A stretch of DNA of 64,000 nt from Longimicrobiales bacterium (GTDB lineage: Bacteria; Gemmatimonadota; Gemmatimonadetes; Longimicrobiales; Gaopeijiaceae). The DNA is taken from NCBI GenBank assembly GCA_028823235.1, contig JAPKBW010000002.1, forward strand, positions 1 to 64,000, given 5' to 3'. Both the position numbers and the translations under genes were made by a program. The notes beneath the pieces were generated by a model that made no database searches, was not told the DNA's origin, and was given only the letters and a program-made list of their open reading frames with translations. Shown piece by piece: positions 18,342 to 27,368 of this stretch (the stretch's first letter is position 1; every line of letters starts with the position of its first letter).

Positions 18342-18962
18342 ATGGATCGACGACAGGCCCTAAAACTGCTGGGCGCTTCGGCCGCAGTGGCTGGACTTAC
18401 GCCCTCGCAGCTGGCTGCGCTGCTGGATTCGGGACATCCCGCGATGCGGACCCGGGCCGCCTTCACGTCGGAGCAGCGTGAGACGGTCGCTGCGATGGCC
18501 GAGACGATCATTCCGGAGACAGACACTCCTGGGGCCGGTGAGGCGGGGGTGGCGGAATTCATCGAAGTGATCGTTTCGGAGTGGTACGCTCCGGATCAGC
18601 AGGAACGGTTTATGCGCGGACTCGCTCACGTCGACGAAAACAGCACCGCCCTTTTTGCAGTGCGGTTCCCATACACCGGACCTGAACGACAGACGGCGAT
18701 CCTTTCGGAGTTGGAGGCCGAAGGCACAGCACTGAACGCGGCCGCCACCCTAGCTGGTGGGGAAATGCCGCCGCCATTCTTCCATCAATTCCGAAGCCTC
18801 GTTCTTCATGGTTACTACACGTCTGAGGTCGGGATGGCGGAGGAGTTGATGTTCCGGAAGGTGCCGGGGCGCTTCAATGGCTGTGTGGACCTCGAGACCG
18901 TAACGAGGCCGATCCCCGATGAGTGGCCACCTGCGCGAGGACAAGGAGCCGCCCGTGGCTAA
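18342..18962 (+). CDS. gluconate 2-dehydrogenase subunit 3-like protein (glycoside 3-dehydrogenase small subunit type)
   Basis: The 206-residue protein starts at ATG 18342 with MDRRQALKLLGASAAVAGLT, a Tat-like exported leader. The body contains the family signature FTSEQRETVAAMAETIIPET followed by DTPGAGEAGV and FIEVIVSEWY, and later YYTSEVGMAEELMF. This small subunit is typically required for export and activity of a GMC flavoprotein partner, here the next gene, which overlaps it by 8 bases. In LacA/LacC-type glycoside 3-dehydrogenases the same pair oxidises C3 of sugars; in gluconate or sorbitol dehydrogenases it oxidises C2 or C5. Confidence 0.88.
   Translation: MDRRQALKLLGASAAVAGLTPSQLAALLDSGHPAMRTRAAFTSEQRETVAAMAETIIPETDTPGAGEAGVAEFIEVIVSEWYAPDQQERFMRGLAHVDENSTALFAVRFPYTGPERQTAILSELEAEGTALNAAATLAGGEMPPPFFHQFRSLVLHGYYTSEVGMAEELMFRKVPGRFNGCVDLETVTRPIPDEWPPARGQGAARG
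18943..18948 (+). promoter_or_regulatory. ribosome binding site deciding the GTG start of the GMC gene
   Basis: AAGGAG lies 6 bases before GTG at 18955, inside the end of the preceding gene. It favours 18955 over the in-frame ATG at 18919, which lacks a comparable site. Confidence 0.65.
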
Positions 18963-20643
18963 GCAGGAGCGGTACGATGCGATCGTCGTGGGATCTGGAA
19001 TCACCGGCGGATGGGCCGCAAAGGAGCTGACCGAGCGTGGGATGCGCGTGCTGGTGCTGGAGGCAGGCCGCCCCATCGATCCCAACCTCGACTATGTCAT
19101 GCTGAAGCAGCCCCATGAGCTGAAGTATCGAGGTCGGCGTGATCGGGAACGGCAGGAGAGAGAGCGGCCCATTCAGAGCACGTGCTACGCCTGTGACGAA
19201 TGGAGTGAGGATTTCTTCGTACGCGACGACCTGAACCCGTACACAACCGGAGAGGACAAGCCGTTCTCATGGATTCGGTCCAGACAGGTGGGTGGCCGTT
19301 CCATCGTCTGGGGCCGGCAGGTCTACCGGCTCAGCGACTTGGACTTCGAGGCGAATGCGAGGGACGGACACGGTGTCGACTGGCCGATCCGATATGCTGA
19401 CCTCGCACCCTGGTACGACCACGTGGAGCGATTCATCGGCGTGAGCGGTCGAGCGGAAGGGCTCCCCCAGCTGCCCGATAGCCAATTCCTGGCGCCCATG
19501 GACCTCAACTGTGCCGAACAGCATGTAAGAGAGGGCCTGACCCGCGCGTACGGGGGCGAGCGTCTTCTCACCATTGGCCGAGCGGCGATCCTGTCGGAGG
19601 ACCATCGCGACCGTAAGGCCTGTCACTACTGCGGCACGTGCGAGCGGGGCTGCACGACGCATTCGTACTTCAGTTCGCTCGCCGCCACGTTGCCCGCGGC
19701 CGCTGCGACCGGACGGATGACGCTTCGTCCATACAGTGTGGTGGAAAGCGTTCTCCGAGATCCGGCGACGGGGCTGGCCACTGGTGTCCGGGTGATCGAC
19801 GCAGAGACTCGCGAAGAGATCCAGTTCGAGGCACGTCTCGTGTTCATGTGTGCATCCGCGCTCGAGTCGGCACGCCTCCTCCTCAATTCGACGGACCAAG
19901 GGACGCCGGACGGACTTGGCAACTCATCGGGACAGCTGGGCCGGAACCTCATGGATCACACCATGGGGGGCGGCGCGGCCGGTTTTGTCGATGGAATGGA
20001 TGACAAGTGGATATACGGCCGTAGACCGAACGGGATCTACCTGCCGCGCTTCCGGAACGTGACTGATCAGCATCCTGACTTCCTCCGTGGCTACGCGTAT
20101 CAGGGTGGCGGGTCGCGGGCAGGGTGGGGCAGGGGGAACGACCTTCCCGGGTTCGGAGCCGATTACAAGCACGCGCTTCGGGAACCAGGACCATGGAAGA
20201 TGCGCCTGTACGGGTTCGGCGAGTGTCTCCCGCGCGAGTCGAACTACGTGACCCTCGACCCCGATACGGTCGATACTTGGGGCATTCCCGCGCTACAGAT
20301 CCACTGCGAGTGGAGCGACAACGAGCGTGCGGCGCTAGGAGACATGACCGTTCAGGCCGCGGAGATGCTTGAGGCGGTCGGTGTCAGGGACGTGTCATCG
20401 TTCACCGAAGACAATCCTCCCGGACTGACCATCCATGAGATGGGGACGGCACGCATGGGCCACGATCCGGAGACCTCTGTCCTGAATGAATGGAATCAGT
20501 CTTGGGACGTGCCTAACCTTTTCGTCACCGACGGCGCGTGCATGGCGTCGAGTGGGACTCAGAATCCGAGCCTGACTTACATGGCACTGACAGCGCGGGC
20601 CGTGGATCGCGCGGTAAAGCTGGTCAGCGACGGCGTCTTGTGA
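18955..20643 (+). CDS. GMC-family FAD oxidoreductase (glycoside 3-dehydrogenase / gluconate dehydrogenase large subunit type)
   Basis: The protein has about 562 residues from GTG 18955. The FAD-binding start is YDAIVVGSGITGGWAAKELT with LVLEAGRP; VGGRSIVWGRQVYR and a Cys-containing CHYCGTCERGCTTHS segment follow. The C-terminal GMC domain has IHEMGTARMGHDP and SSGTQNPSLTYMALTARAVD. The double-Cys segment and HEMGTARMG are typical of the LacA/gluconate-dehydrogenase branch. It has no signal of its own and is expected to leave with the Tat-targeted subunit 3. The third, cytochrome c subunit of such complexes is not adjacent. With the downstream Gfo/Idh and DUF1080 genes it likely oxidises glycosides at C3. 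Confidence 0.9.
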   Translation: MAKQERYDAIVVGSGITGGWAAKELTERGMRVLVLEAGRPIDPNLDYVMLKQPHELKYRGRRDRERQERERPIQSTCYACDEWSEDFFVRDDLNPYTTGEDKPFSWIRSRQVGGRSIVWGRQVYRLSDLDFEANARDGHGVDWPIRYADLAPWYDHVERFIGVSGRAEGLPQLPDSQFLAPMDLNCAEQHVREGLTRAYGGERLLTIGRAAILSEDHRDRKACHYCGTCERGCTTHSYFSSLAATLPAAAATGRMTLRPYSVVESVLRDPATGLATGVRVIDAETREEIQFEARLVFMCASALESARLLLNSTDQGTPDGLGNSSGQLGRNLMDHTMGGGAAGFVDGMDDKWIYGRRPNGIYLPRFRNVTDQHPDFLRGYAYQGGGSRAGWGRGNDLPGFGADYKHALREPGPWKMRLYGFGECLPRESNYVTLDPDTVDTWGIPALQIHCEWSDNERAALGDMTVQAAEMLEAVGVRDVSSFTEDNPPGLTIHEMGTARMGHDPETSVLNEWNQSWDVPNLFVTDGACMASSGTQNPSLTYMALTARAVDRAVKLVSDGVL

Positions 20644-20731
20644 GGAGGGCGGTCACCTGACCTTGGCTGGCGATTGATGAGGTCGATCTGCATTCTGTCG
20701 CACTTGATCGACTCAGCTTGAGAGCCGCACC

Positions 20732-22096
20732 ATGACGAAGCCCGGAGCCCCACAGTCCCGCCGCAACTTCATGGGGAGCCTCGCAGCAGGCGCCCTCGCA
20801 GCGGGCGCGACCCCTCACGTGCTCTCCGGGGCGGAACGCAGAAACGTCCGCACGATCGCTGCCCGGAAGTATCAGTCCGCTAATGACCAGATCCAGCTGG
20901 CTGTGATCGGGGCAGGCGGCATGGGCATGGCTGATGTCAGTACGGCGCTGCAGGTCCCGGGTGTAAGGCTCGTGGCCGCTGCGGACGTCTACCAGGGCCG
21001 ACTCGAGGCGACTCAGGAGCTATATGGATCGGACGTTTTTACGACCCGAGACTATCGTGAAGTCCTCGCCCGCGACGACATCGACGCGGTCATCATCGGG
21101 GCTCCGGACCACTGGCATATGCAAATGTCCGTCGACGCCCTGCGCGCTGGAAAGTCGGTGTATTGCGAGAAGCCGATGGTGCATCGAATTGAACAGGGTG
21201 CAGAGCTGATTCGAGCCCAGGAGGAGTCGGGCAAGACGTTCCAGGTCGGCAGCCAGGGCATGAGTTCTCTCGGCAACGAGAAGGCTCGTGAACTTCTTGC
21301 AGCGGGTGCGATCGGTGAGCTGAACTACGCCGAGGGGTTTTGGGCACGGAACGATCCGATCGGGGCTTGGCAGTACGCGATCCCTGAGGACGAGTCCGAG
21401 GAAACCGTGGACTGGGACATGTTTCTCGGGTCCGCCCCCCGGATCCCCTATGACCCACTGCGGATCTTCCGATGGCGCAACTATCGGGACTATGGCACCG
21501 GAGTCTCTGGCGACCTCTTCGTGCACCTCTTTTCGAGCCTTCACTTTGTGGCTCAATCCAAGGGTCCGCAGAAGATCATGGCCCAGGGGGGTCTCAGGTA
21601 CTGGAAGGACGGTCGTGAGGTGCCCGACGTTCTCTTGGGCATGTTCGACTATCCAGCGTCCGACACGCACCCCCCATTCAACCTGTCGCTGAGGGTCAAC
21701 TTCGTGGACGGGACTTCAGGCAGCACGTTCCTGCGCCTGGTCGGAAGTGAAGGCGCCATGGACGTGACCTGGACGGACGTCGTGCTTCGCAGGAACAAGG
21801 CCGTGAGTCCGACCGATGTCTTCATGCAGATGAAGAATGACGAGATGGAGCAGGCCGTGGCGGCGCGTGCTCAGATGCTGCCGCCGGCCGAGAGCTTCTA
21901 CACGGTAGAGGACGGTTATATGGGCGCTCATTTCGATCACTTCATGAATTTCTTTTCTGGTGTTCGCGAGGGTACGCCCGTTGCCGAGGATGCAGTCTTT
22001 GGTCTTCGGGCAGCGGCTCCAGCGCTGGCTTGCAACGACAGTTATTTCGATCAGAAGGTGGTTACATGGGATCCCGAAAAGATGGAAGTCCTGTGA
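20732..22096 (+). CDS. Tat-exported Gfo/Idh/MocA-family oxidoreductase
   Basis: The 454-residue protein begins with a Tat signal (SQSRRNFMGSLAAG-like; the visible text is PQSRRNFMGSLAAGALAAGA). The Rossmann motif is AVIGAGGMGMADVSTAL, and the family's catalytic EKP is in SVYCEKPMVHRIEQGAEL. Export implies a tightly bound NAD(P) that recycles within the active site, as for Tat-exported glycoside hydrolases and oxidoreductases of this family. Family members oxidise sugar hydroxyls, often C3. The TGA stop overlaps the GTG start of the first DUF1080 gene (GTGA, 22093-22096), so translation of the two is coupled. Confidence 0.9.
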   Translation: MTKPGAPQSRRNFMGSLAAGALAAGATPHVLSGAERRNVRTIAARKYQSANDQIQLAVIGAGGMGMADVSTALQVPGVRLVAAADVYQGRLEATQELYGSDVFTTRDYREVLARDDIDAVIIGAPDHWHMQMSVDALRAGKSVYCEKPMVHRIEQGAELIRAQEESGKTFQVGSQGMSSLGNEKARELLAAGAIGELNYAEGFWARNDPIGAWQYAIPEDESEETVDWDMFLGSAPRIPYDPLRIFRWRNYRDYGTGVSGDLFVHLFSSLHFVAQSKGPQKIMAQGGLRYWKDGREVPDVLLGMFDYPASDTHPPFNLSLRVNFVDGTSGSTFLRLVGSEGAMDVTWTDVVLRRNKAVSPTDVFMQMKNDEMEQAVAARAQMLPPAESFYTVEDGYMGAHFDHFMNFFSGVREGTPVAEDAVFGLRAAAPALACNDSYFDQKVVTWDPEKMEVL

Positions 22097-22899
22097 GCGG
22101 CGCGAATCAGCTGCGATTCGACTCGCCGGGGGCGAAATGGCCCTCCCTGTTTTTCCTCGCTGGCTTCGCTGCCGGATGCACGGGGGACCGGCCCGAGACG
22201 ATGCCGGCGGGAGCGGTCACGTACACGGCTGCGTCGCACAACGTGTTGACATCCGAGGAAGAGGCCGATGGATGGGCCCTCCTGTTTGACGGGACATCGA
22301 CGAGAGGGTGGCGCGGCTATGGCCGCGACGATTTCCCGTCCGGTGGGTGGGTCGTTGAACACGGACAGCTGGTCGGGCAGTCGACGAGCGGCGACATGGA
22401 CGGCGGTGACATCATCACGACCTCGGTCTTCACCGACTTCGAGCTCGTCTTCGACTTCAAGGTCGGGCCCGAAGGGAACAGCGGCGTCTTTTATCGAGCA
22501 CAGGAACAGGAGGGCGTAGGGCTGTGGCAGGTCGCGGCGGAGTACCAGGTGCTCGATGACCCGGCGTACATCGCCATGGGCACAATGGACATGAACATGC
22601 ATCTGACGGGCGAGAACTACGCTCTGCATGCCGCGGCCGAGAAGGACATGAACCCGACGGGTGAGTGGAATTCAGGCCGCATCGTGGTCGAAGGTGACCA
22701 GGTTCAGCACTGGCTGAACGGGCAGGTCACCGTCGAATTCGACATGTATACGGACGATTGGCAGGCGCGGGTCGATGCCAGCAAGTTTGGAGTCGAAGAG
22801 CACTATTCACGGGCTCCAATGGGGGCGATTGGCCTGCAGGATCACGGGACGCCGGTCTGGTATCGGAACATCAAGATCCGGCGGATCGCGGGAGGCTGA
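22093..22899 (+). CDS. DUF1080 (3-keto-disaccharide hydrolase domain) lipoprotein, copy 1
   Basis: The protein has 268 residues from GTG 22093, chosen because it makes the usual 4-base GTGA overlap with the preceding stop and has a GGAAG site upstream; ATG 22066 is the alternative. Lipoprotein signal LFFLAGFAAGC. The concanavalin-like DUF1080 fold shows the family marks: DGWALLFDGTSTRGWRGYG, GWVVEHGQLVG, FTDFELVFDFKVGPEGNSGV and NSGRIVVEGDQVQHWLNG. PF06439 is annotated as 3-keto-disaccharide hydrolase: it splits glycosides already oxidised at C3. It is probably anchored in the periplasm beside the oxidoreductases encoded upstream. Confidence 0.88.
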   Translation: MSGANQLRFDSPGAKWPSLFFLAGFAAGCTGDRPETMPAGAVTYTAASHNVLTSEEEADGWALLFDGTSTRGWRGYGRDDFPSGGWVVEHGQLVGQSTSGDMDGGDIITTSVFTDFELVFDFKVGPEGNSGVFYRAQEQEGVGLWQVAAEYQVLDDPAYIAMGTMDMNMHLTGENYALHAAAEKDMNPTGEWNSGRIVVEGDQVQHWLNGQVTVEFDMYTDDWQARVDASKFGVEEHYSRAPMGAIGLQDHGTPVWYRNIKIRRIAGG

Positions 22900-22903
22900 G
22901 GCG

Positions 22904-23536
22904 GTGCGTCTTCCACTGGCGCCGCTTCGCACGGTCGCGGGCGTGGTTGCCCTGAGCGTGGTGGTGTCGCTCCCTTACAGTGTGGCCGCCCAGGAGCCTG
23001 AATCGATCTTCAACGGCCGAGACCTCTCCGGCTGGACAATCCACGGCACAGAGCGCTGGTACGTCGAGGGCGGCGAGCTGATCTGCGAGAGCGGCCCGGA
23101 TGCCGCGTACGGCTATCTCCGCACAGATGCCACGTTTCGGGATTTTGAGCTTACGCTGGAGTTTCGGCAGGAGGCCGACGGAAACAGCGGTGTCTTCTTC
23201 AGATCGACGCTCGACGGCGTGATCATCACGGGCTGGCAGGCTGAGGTCGCGCCGCCCGGCCTGTTCTCAGGGGGGATCTACGAGTCGTACGGCCGCGGCT
23301 GGTTGATCCAGCCGGAGCCTGACCGGGACTCGGCGCTCCGTATGGGGGAGTGGAACGAGATGCGGGTCCGTGTTGTGGGCGATCATGTGACCACTTGGAT
23401 CAACGGCACAGAGATGATCGACCTCGTCGACGAGAAGATTGGAGAGGCGACAGGACACATCGCCCTGCAGATCCACGACGGCGGTGGGATCCGAGTTCGG
23501 TGGCGGAATATTCGAGTGGTCGATTTCGGGGGCTGA
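22904..23536 (+). CDS. DUF1080 (3-keto-disaccharide hydrolase domain) secreted protein, copy 2
   Basis: The protein has 210 residues from GTG 22904, 4 bases after the previous stop. A signal peptide ends in YSVAAQ. It shows the same family pattern in a shorter form: IFNGRDLSGWTIHGTERWYV, GGELICESG, FRDFELTLEFRQEADGNSGV and EWNEMRVRVVGDHVTTWING. It is soluble rather than lipidated, unlike copy 1, and clearly a distant paralogue. It ends 4 bases before the convergent aminotransferase stop, so the two transcripts must overlap or terminate tightly. Confidence 0.86.
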   Translation: MRLPLAPLRTVAGVVALSVVVSLPYSVAAQEPESIFNGRDLSGWTIHGTERWYVEGGELICESGPDAAYGYLRTDATFRDFELTLEFRQEADGNSGVFFRSTLDGVIITGWQAEVAPPGLFSGGIYESYGRGWLIQPEPDRDSALRMGEWNEMRVRVVGDHVTTWINGTEMIDLVDEKIGEATGHIALQIHDGGGIRVRWRNIRVVDFGG

Positions 23537-23540
23537 TCCC

Positions 23541-24710
23541 TCAGTCCAGCGCGCCCTTCATTATCGCGATGTCCGATTCAAACGAATCGGGAGAGAGGGG
23601 TCCGAAGGAGAAGCGGAAAAAATTGGCGAGGGGCGAGTCGTCTCCTCGACGGGCCATGTCGCAGTCGGTCCCCTTGAGAATCGCAGCACCTTTTTTGAAC
23701 AGCCGCTGATTAAACGTCTCGGCTGTCAGGTGTCCGGGAAGTCGGCACCAGTGATAGAACCCGCCATCTCCAGAGTAGAGTTCGAGTCCGAGGTCGCGGA
23801 AGGCTGCCTCGTACCGCGCCCGCTGCTCGCCGTAGTAGGCGGGCACGGCCTCTCTGGCCTTCGCGACTCGATCTTTCTCGAACAATTCCACGGCGTAGAG
23901 CTGCGATGGGTGCGATACGCCACCCATTCCGAACGACGAGAAGTTGCTCAGGATCTCAACGTTCTCTTTCGACGACACAATCCAGCCGACGCGAATACCT
24001 GGGGCCTGCAGCCCTTTGGTCGCGGCTCCGATCACGAAGAGGTTCGACTCGTCGATGTCCTCTACGAACTGTAGGGCACTTACCGGCGGGTCATGGAAGA
24101 ACTCGTATGCCTCATCAATGAGCACTCCGGTATCTCCCTTTGCTGCCTCGACGAGCTCCTGAAGCTCTGCACCAGACCTCGTCACACCCGTCGGATTGCA
24201 GGGGTTGCTCAGTAGCGCGAGTCGTCGCCCCTCGCCCCCCAGGTAGTCGGCCGCGGTCGGTTTGAATCCGTTCTCGATGCCGCTCGGTACCAGCTCGTAG
24301 CGCTTTCCCAGTCGCTCGAGGAGGTCGTAGTACGGAGTGTATTCGGTCTCCGCGATTCGGACGGTCGCATCAGGATCGAGGAAGAGCAGGGTCGAGACAA
24401 TGGCAGGTCGCCCGCCCGCGAAGACCATGACATTTTCGGCCTCGATGCCGGCATCGTAGCAGCGGTTGTAGTATCCCGCGATCGACTCCCGGAGCGCCGG
24501 CATGCCCCATGCTTTGGGATAGCGCAAATCTTCCCACCCGATATCGACGCTGGTTGGCATGGCTGGACCGCCAGGCAACTGGTCCGTCCGAGGGAAGCCC
24601 TGACTCCACGGGTGGGTACCGGCGTCCCCCATGTAGGAGCCAAACGAATCCATGAAAGCGTAGAGTGTCTCGTAGATGCCCATCGGGCGGACATAGCGCA
24701 GGAAACTCAT
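23541..24710 (-). CDS. PLP-dependent aminotransferase, class I/II
   Basis: The 389-residue protein is a cytosolic fold-type I aminotransferase. ALLSNPCNPTGVTRSGAEL holds the substrate- and cofactor-binding NPxNPTG motif, TGVLIDEAYEFF the PLP-ring Asp and Tyr, GAATKGLQAPGIRVGW the Schiff-base Lys, and FFRFSFG the carboxylate-binding Arg. The substrate is not determined. The ATG overlaps the stop of the M28 peptidase gene by ATGA (24707-24710), suggesting that peptides cut outside and amino acids used inside belong to one operon with the DUF1080 gene at 27295. Confidence 0.9.
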   Translation of the reverse strand: MSFLRYVRPMGIYETLYAFMDSFGSYMGDAGTHPWSQGFPRTDQLPGGPAMPTSVDIGWEDLRYPKAWGMPALRESIAGYYNRCYDAGIEAENVMVFAGGRPAIVSTLLFLDPDATVRIAETEYTPYYDLLERLGKRYELVPSGIENGFKPTAADYLGGEGRRLALLSNPCNPTGVTRSGAELQELVEAAKGDTGVLIDEAYEFFHDPPVSALQFVEDIDESNLFVIGAATKGLQAPGIRVGWIVSSKENVEILSNFSSFGMGGVSHPSQLYAVELFEKDRVAKAREAVPAYYGEQRARYEAAFRDLGLELYSGDGGFYHWCRLPGHLTAETFNQRLFKKGAAILKGTDCDMARRGDDSPLANFFRFSFGPLSPDSFESDIAIMKGALD

Positions 24711-26404
24711 CGGCGGCTCTCCTCGCGAATGGCGTGAAATTCAGTGCCCTCGTTCCAGTTGGGCCACACATCGGACTGGATGACCACCCGTCCGATCTCG
24801 TAATACAGCTGCACGTCGCTGACCGCGCCGGACAAGTCCCAAGACTCGTCGAACTCGTCTGACACCATGTGGTAGCGGTCAGAGTTGTACGCGTCGTTCT
24901 GCATCTGGCCGTACCCGGATCCGTGCTCGACGTGATCGATGCCCGGGCCGGGATAGATCATCGGCACGCCAAATTTCGCCAGCTCGAAGTGATCGGACCT
25001 GAAGTAGTAGCCCTTCTCAGGTTCAGGATCAGGATCGACTCGGCGTCCCTGTACCGTGGCTGCCGCATCGGCGATGCCATCGAGCTCAGACATGCCGTAC
25101 CCTTGCACCACCAGTTCACGGGTGGGTCCGAAGCTGCTCAGTCCGTCCATGTTTAGTCCGGCAACGGTTTGAGCTAGCGGGAAGACCGGATCCGCAGCGT
25201 AGTGCGCGGAGCCGAGTAACCCCTGTTCCTCAGCGGTCACCGCGAGAAAGACGATAGATCGGCGGGGCGCGGCGGGGCGTCGAGAATACGCTTCAGCCAG
25301 CTCGAGCAGCGCGGCGGTGCCGGACGCGTTGTCGTGCGCGCCGTTGTAGATACCGTCCTGCCCGGCAGCGACGAGCGCAGCGTCGGTTCCGAAATGATCC
25401 CAATGCGCCATGTAGATGAAGTAATCGTCCGGCGCTTCAGATCCAGGAAGAACCGCGATGACGTTCTTCGAGTCGGAGAAGCGCAGCGTGTTCGAGATCG
25501 ACGCCGAAAGGCTCATGTCCATGGAAGTCGCGGCCAGCTCGCCTGCATCGGCTTGGGCGGCCAGTTTGTCGAAGTCGAGTCCGGCACGTCCAAAGAGGCG
25601 GTGGGTCGTTTCCTCGGTGATCCATCCCTCGATCGCCACGTGGCCTGCGTTCCCATCGTCACTCTGAAGATTGAATTGCGGTCCGGTCCAGCTGTTGCGG
25701 ACTGTCTCCCATCCGTAGGCGGCCGGAGCCGTCTGATGCACGATCAGTGCGGCGGCGGCGCCTTGCCGCGCGGCTTCCTCGAACTTGTACGTCCACCGGC
25801 CGTAGTACGTCATCGTGTTGCCGGAAAACACGTCCGGATCCTGTGTGGCGAAGCCGGGGTCGTTTACCAGAATAACCACGGTCTTCCCCGCGACATCGAC
25901 GCCTGCATAATCGTCCCAACCGAATTCTGGGGCGACGATGCCGTAGCCCACGAAGACCATTTCAGAGTCCTGGACGCTGGACTCGTCGACGACCCGTGTC
26001 GTCCACGTCACGAAGTCGTCGGCATAGGCGAACGACATCGGGTCGCCCATACCGGTCACGCGGAACGGCGCGCGCTCCGGGTCAACCGTGATATCGACCA
26101 ATGGTACGTCCTGGAAGTAGCTATCCCCGTTCCCAGGCTCGAGGCCGAGAGAGGCGAAGTACTCCGAGATGTACGCGACAGTAAGCTCTTCACCGGGGGA
26201 AGAAGGCGCGCGTCCGCCGAACTCGTCAGATGCGAGGACAGCCATATGCTCCGCGATCTGGGCCTCTGTGATCGAGCCGGGACCACCGGCCCCGTCGTCG
26301 CCTTCATCAAAGACTGAGTCGGAAGCGGCGCCACCACAGTTGGCGAGGAATGCCAAGGCTATCGCGGCGGGCATGGCACGATGGATCTGTTTCATGTTGC
26401 TCAT
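24707..26404 (-). CDS. M28-family metallopeptidase, lipoprotein
   Basis: The 565-residue protein is a zinc aminopeptidase with a lipobox in LAFLANC (start MSNMKQ; an internal ATG three codons on is equally possible). A PA-like domain interrupts the catalytic domain around residues 140-260. The metal and catalytic residues are YMAHWDHFG (His, Asp), GAHDNASGTAALLELA (Asp), AVTAEEQGLLGSAHYA (Glu-Glu), GLNMDG (Asp) and DHVEHGSGYG (His). It would trim peptides in the periplasm or on the cell surface. It is the middle gene of a three-gene minus-strand operon. Confidence 0.92.
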   Translation of the reverse strand: MSNMKQIHRAMPAAIALAFLANCGGAASDSVFDEGDDGAGGPGSITEAQIAEHMAVLASDEFGGRAPSSPGEELTVAYISEYFASLGLEPGNGDSYFQDVPLVDITVDPERAPFRVTGMGDPMSFAYADDFVTWTTRVVDESSVQDSEMVFVGYGIVAPEFGWDDYAGVDVAGKTVVILVNDPGFATQDPDVFSGNTMTYYGRWTYKFEEAARQGAAAALIVHQTAPAAYGWETVRNSWTGPQFNLQSDDGNAGHVAIEGWITEETTHRLFGRAGLDFDKLAAQADAGELAATSMDMSLSASISNTLRFSDSKNVIAVLPGSEAPDDYFIYMAHWDHFGTDAALVAAGQDGIYNGAHDNASGTAALLELAEAYSRRPAAPRRSIVFLAVTAEEQGLLGSAHYAADPVFPLAQTVAGLNMDGLSSFGPTRELVVQGYGMSELDGIADAAATVQGRRVDPDPEPEKGYYFRSDHFELAKFGVPMIYPGPGIDHVEHGSGYGQMQNDAYNSDRYHMVSDEFDESWDLSGAVSDVQLYYEIGRVVIQSDVWPNWNEGTEFHAIREESRR

Positions 26405-26455
26405 GGTCGGATCGAAGGGGTTGCTATTCCAGTGGGGGCGGGCGGCCTTGTTTAC

Positions 26456-27295
26456 TCAGGCCCCCGGGTCCAAGTCTCGCAGGAGAACCTTACGAAACTG
26501 AACGGGATGACTTTCGCTCTGGAGGGCAATGTAGCCCCGGGAAAGTTCCGTGCCGTCGGGCTTGGCGGTGGGGTCGAAGCCTGTGACCACTCCACCACCG
26601 ACAACGGGGTGTTCGTAGACCAGCACGGTGTCGCCGTTCACAGCGTGGACGATCGACTTGTGACCGCGCACCCAGAGGTCGACCGTGACCCACGCCTCGC
26701 CGTGAAATGTGGGTGACGTCGAGTTGATGCAGTGCGCTTCGGTGAACACGCCGCCGATGTCCACATGGGTACCGGGCGTACACAGGTTTGCGGTCGCGCG
26801 CTCGTCAGTGCCGTCACCCCCGAGGAACTGCGCCTCGATCGAGACGGGAAAGTCCTGGTCTGCGAGCATCGATTCGGCACTCTGGGCGTGCAGCATCGCG
26901 CCACTGTTCCGAAGGGCCCAGTCCGGTCCGTCCTCCGCTTGCTCTCCGACGAATCGGTACTCGACACGTAGTTGATAGTGCGAGAAGGGCGTGTCATAGA
27001 AGAGGTGCCCAAAACGCTCGTCGAACGGACCATAGGCGTCGACGTCGGCGTCCCCCGCATAGCTCACGGTCAAAAGCCCGTCCTCGACTCGAAACGTATG
27101 GTATGGGTCTTCGCCCGCCTCGCTGCCGCGGATCTTCGGAGTCCACCCGGTCAGGTCTTCACCGTTGAAGAGGGCGGTCCAGCCGCTGGTTCCATCGCCA
27201 GAGGCGTCCGCCGGTTCTTTGTTCGATGAATCGGCTGCGCAGCCGGTGCAGAGCAGGGCGGTGAGCACGAGCGAGGTGACTTGGCGAATAGACAT
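26456..27295 (-). CDS. DUF1080 (3-keto-disaccharide hydrolase domain) lipoprotein, copy 3
   Basis: The protein has 279 residues, with lipoprotein signal SLVLTALLCTGC. GWTALFNGEDLTGWTPKIRG is the usual opening, followed by FRVEDGLLTVSY, HYQLRVEYRF, an insert about a missing or added water ligand region (ALRNSGAMLHAQ), and EAWVTVDLWVRGHKSIVHAV. It is longer than copy 2 and belongs to the subtype with a TPKIRG insertion. It is the first gene of the minus-strand operon DUF1080-M28-aminotransferase and faces the other two copies on the opposite strand. Confidence 0.88.
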   Translation of the reverse strand: MSIRQVTSLVLTALLCTGCAADSSNKEPADASGDGTSGWTALFNGEDLTGWTPKIRGSEAGEDPYHTFRVEDGLLTVSYAGDADVDAYGPFDERFGHLFYDTPFSHYQLRVEYRFVGEQAEDGPDWALRNSGAMLHAQSAESMLADQDFPVSIEAQFLGGDGTDERATANLCTPGTHVDIGGVFTEAHCINSTSPTFHGEAWVTVDLWVRGHKSIVHAVNGDTVLVYEHPVVGGGVVTGFDPTAKPDGTELSRGYIALQSESHPVQFRKVLLRDLDPGA

Positions 27296-27368
27296 GACGG
27301 TTGTGGTTGGGAATCTTATGATCCGGGGATCCTACCCGATGCGCCGGACGTTTTCCACTGGAGGCGAG

